Shown here piece by piece: positions 30,769-32,110 of a stretch of 32,110 nt of DNA. Below the pieces are notes generated by a model that saw only the letters and a list, made by a program, of their open reading frames with translations, was not told where the DNA came from and did no database searches. This stretch comes from Albimonas sp036154955 (GTDB lineage: Bacteria > Pseudomonadota > Alphaproteobacteria > Rhodobacterales > Rhodobacteraceae). Position numbers and translations under genes: made by a program. Each line of letters starts with the position of its first letter. Positions within the stretch are counted from its first letter, which is position 1. The stretch covers positions 1 to 32,110 of the forward strand of contig JAYZWL010000048.1 of assembly GCA_036154955.1 (NCBI GenBank). Reading direction: 5' to 3'.

Positions 30769-32030
30769 CAGTGCAGCTTGGGCGTCGGGCCCGACGCCTC
30801 CTCGTCCAGCATGGCGCCGCGGGCGAACCGGTCCAGCGAGAAGGCCGCGTTCAGCTCATGCGGCGCGTCATGGGCGATGGTGTGGGCGTAGCACCAGCCC
30901 GAGGCCGGGGTCGCCTTGAAGCCCCCGTAGTTCCAGCCGGCGTTGAAATAGAGCCCCGGGATCTTCGTGGTGGAGATGAAGGGCGCGCCGTCCATCGACA
31001 TGTCCATCACCCCCGCCCACTGGCGCAGGATGCGGACGCGGGAGATCCAGGGCATCAGCGCCACGGCCTTCTCCATCACTTCGGAATACATGCGCAGGGA
31101 CCCGCGCTGGGCGTAGCTGGGGTGGCCGTCGATCTCTCCGCCGAAAACCAGCCCGCCCTTGTCGGACTGAGAGAGGTAGAACAGCCCCTCCTGCCCCGAG
31201 CTGACCACGGTGTGCACGATGGGCTTCAGGGGCTCGGTCACGAAGGCCTGGAGCTTGTGGGTCTCCAGCGGCAGCTTTTTCAGCCCCGCCTTCGCGGCCA
31301 GCGGCCCGGTGGAGCCGGCGACGCAGAGCGCCACCTTGGGGGCGCGGATCTCGCCGAGGGAGGTCTCGACGCCCACGATCTCGCCCGCCTCGCGTACGAA
31401 GCCGGTGACCTCGCAGTTCTGCACGATCTGCACGCCGCGCGCGTCGGCGGCGCGGGCGAGGCCCCAGACCAGCGCGTCATGCCGCGCGGTCCCGGCGCGC
31501 TCCTGCAGAAAGGCGCCTTCGATGGGGAAGCGGGCGTCGGGGGACCAGTTGAGATAGGGCGCGCGGGCGCGGACCTCGTCCCGCCGCAGCCAGCGCCCGT
31601 CCGAGCCGGTCATGCGCAGGGTGTTGTAGCGCCGCGCCCAGGCGTCCCGCCCGGCGGGGTCGAAATGCAGGGCCATGTGGCCGCGCTGGGAGAACATGAG
31701 GTTGTAGTTGAGGTCGTGGGACAGGCCCTCCCACAGCTTCAGCGTATGCTCGTAGAACTCCCGATTGCCCGGCAGCATGTAGTTGGAGCGCACGATGGTG
31801 GTGTTGCGCCCGGCGTTGCCCTGCCCGATCAGCCCGCGTTCCAGCACCGCGACGCGACGGATCCCGTGGTTTTTCGCGAGGTAATAGGCGGTGGCGAGCC
31901 CGTGGCCCCCGCCGCCGACCACGATCACGTCATAGGCCGATTTCGGCGCCCGGTCGCGCCATTGGCGGGACCAGCCGCGCTGGCCGGTCAGGCCGTTCCA
32001 GAACACCGACAGGGCGGAATAGGGTTGCAC
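30768..32030 (-). CDS. soxB: sarcosine oxidase beta subunit
   Basis: A 420-residue SoxB, the catalytic subunit that binds FAD non-covalently and FMN covalently. The dinucleotide motif VVGGGGHGLATAYYLA is at about 37-52, followed by LERGLIGQGNAGRNTTIVRSNY. His184 in GTARHDALVWG is the expected attachment site for FMN. The C-terminal block is WAGVMDMSMDGAPFIS with YFNAGWNYGGFKATPASG. The start is a GTG at 32030 with GGAGG 5 bases upstream. It is the first gene of the unit soxB-soxD-soxA-soxG-cobA. Confidence 0.96.
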   Translation of the reverse strand: MQPYSALSVFWNGLTGQRGWSRQWRDRAPKSAYDVIVVGGGGHGLATAYYLAKNHGIRRVAVLERGLIGQGNAGRNTTIVRSNYMLPGNREFYEHTLKLWEGLSHDLNYNLMFSQRGHMALHFDPAGRDAWARRYNTLRMTGSDGRWLRRDEVRARAPYLNWSPDARFPIEGAFLQERAGTARHDALVWGLARAADARGVQIVQNCEVTGFVREAGEIVGVETSLGEIRAPKVALCVAGSTGPLAAKAGLKKLPLETHKLQAFVTEPLKPIVHTVVSSGQEGLFYLSQSDKGGLVFGGEIDGHPSYAQRGSLRMYSEVMEKAVALMPWISRVRILRQWAGVMDMSMDGAPFISTTKIPGLYFNAGWNYGGFKATPASGWCYAHTIAHDAPHELNAAFSLDRFARGAMLDEEASGPTPKLH

Positions 32031-32053
32031 GCGCGCCTCCGAAAACCGCGGGC

Positions 32054-32083
32054 AGCCTAGGCCGGGGGGCGGGGGGGAGACAA
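32054..32083 (-). promoter_or_regulatory. candidate promoter of the sox operon
   Basis: On the minus strand TTGTCT (32078-32083) and TAGGCT (32054-32059) are spaced by 18 bases, 24 bases upstream of the soxB start. The match is moderate, and the window ends shortly beyond, so upstream activator sites cannot be judged. Confidence 0.35.
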
Positions 32084-32110
32084 TGCCCCCCTCCCGCCCC
32101 CTCCCCGTCC

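Noticed and set aside
1..32110. tRNA, rRNA, CRISPR array, insertion sequence or prophage
   Set aside because: Nothing in the sequence resembles these: no spaced repeat array, no transposase or phage protein, and no clover-leaf sequence recognised by eye.

Overview
The window is chromosomal DNA from a very GC-rich alphaproteobacterium, most likely a Rhodobacterales/Paracoccaceae-type organism. This rests on the extreme G/C bias at third codon positions, a TrgA-type membrane protein, a Brucella-type lumazine synthase (RibH2) behind an FMN riboswitch, a four-subunit sarcosine oxidase operon, and the set photolyase / FAD oxidoreductase / DUF1365 / Cfa-like methylase known from photosynthetic relatives. 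I see no rRNA, tRNA, CRISPR array, insertion sequence or prophage gene. Genus is inference only.

Layout. 76-2698: an AlkK/DmdB-type acyl-CoA ligase and a six-segment K+ channel. 2854-4275: a divergent HxlR regulator / QorB-like reductase pair sharing an intergenic operator-like palindrome. 4351-7268: a repeat-rich putative lipoprotein diverging from a CPBP intramembrane protease across about 600 bp of non-coding DNA. 7347-10400: an IlvB-like thiamine-diphosphate enzyme diverging from an MddA-like membrane protein with a degenerate catalytic motif. 10525-13618: a 2-hydroxychromene-2-carboxylate isomerase-like protein, a glutathione S-transferase and a medium-chain acyl-CoA synthetase in one orientation, looking like a catabolic or detoxification unit.

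13724-19598: photolyase, FAD-dependent oxidoreductase, DUF1365 protein and a Cfa-family methyltransferase, followed by a TrgA-like gene. The first four are co-oriented and resemble the light and singlet-oxygen stress genes of Rhodobacter. The Cfa homologue has lost the His of the canonical bicarbonate site, which points to lipid methylation chemistry other than ordinary cyclopropanation. 20234-24937: pheS and pheT, separated by a small membrane-protein gene fused translationally to pheS and by an antisense VapBC-type toxin-antitoxin module with its own palindromic operator.

25096-32030 (all minus strand): FMN-riboswitch-controlled ribH2, then the unit soxB-soxD-soxA-soxG-cobA. The sox genes overlap each other by 1 to 8 bases and cobA follows after only 32 bases. 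Several products in the right half are flavoproteins (photolyase, FAD oxidoreductase, sarcosine oxidase with FAD and covalent FMN), so a flavin supply gene next to them is fitting but may be coincidence.

The least conventional signals are the altered Cfa homologue within the light-stress cluster, the MddA-like protein lacking its RHPxYxG motif, a toxin-antitoxin module inside the pheST locus, and a GC-rich palindromic repeat found three times just downstream of genes.
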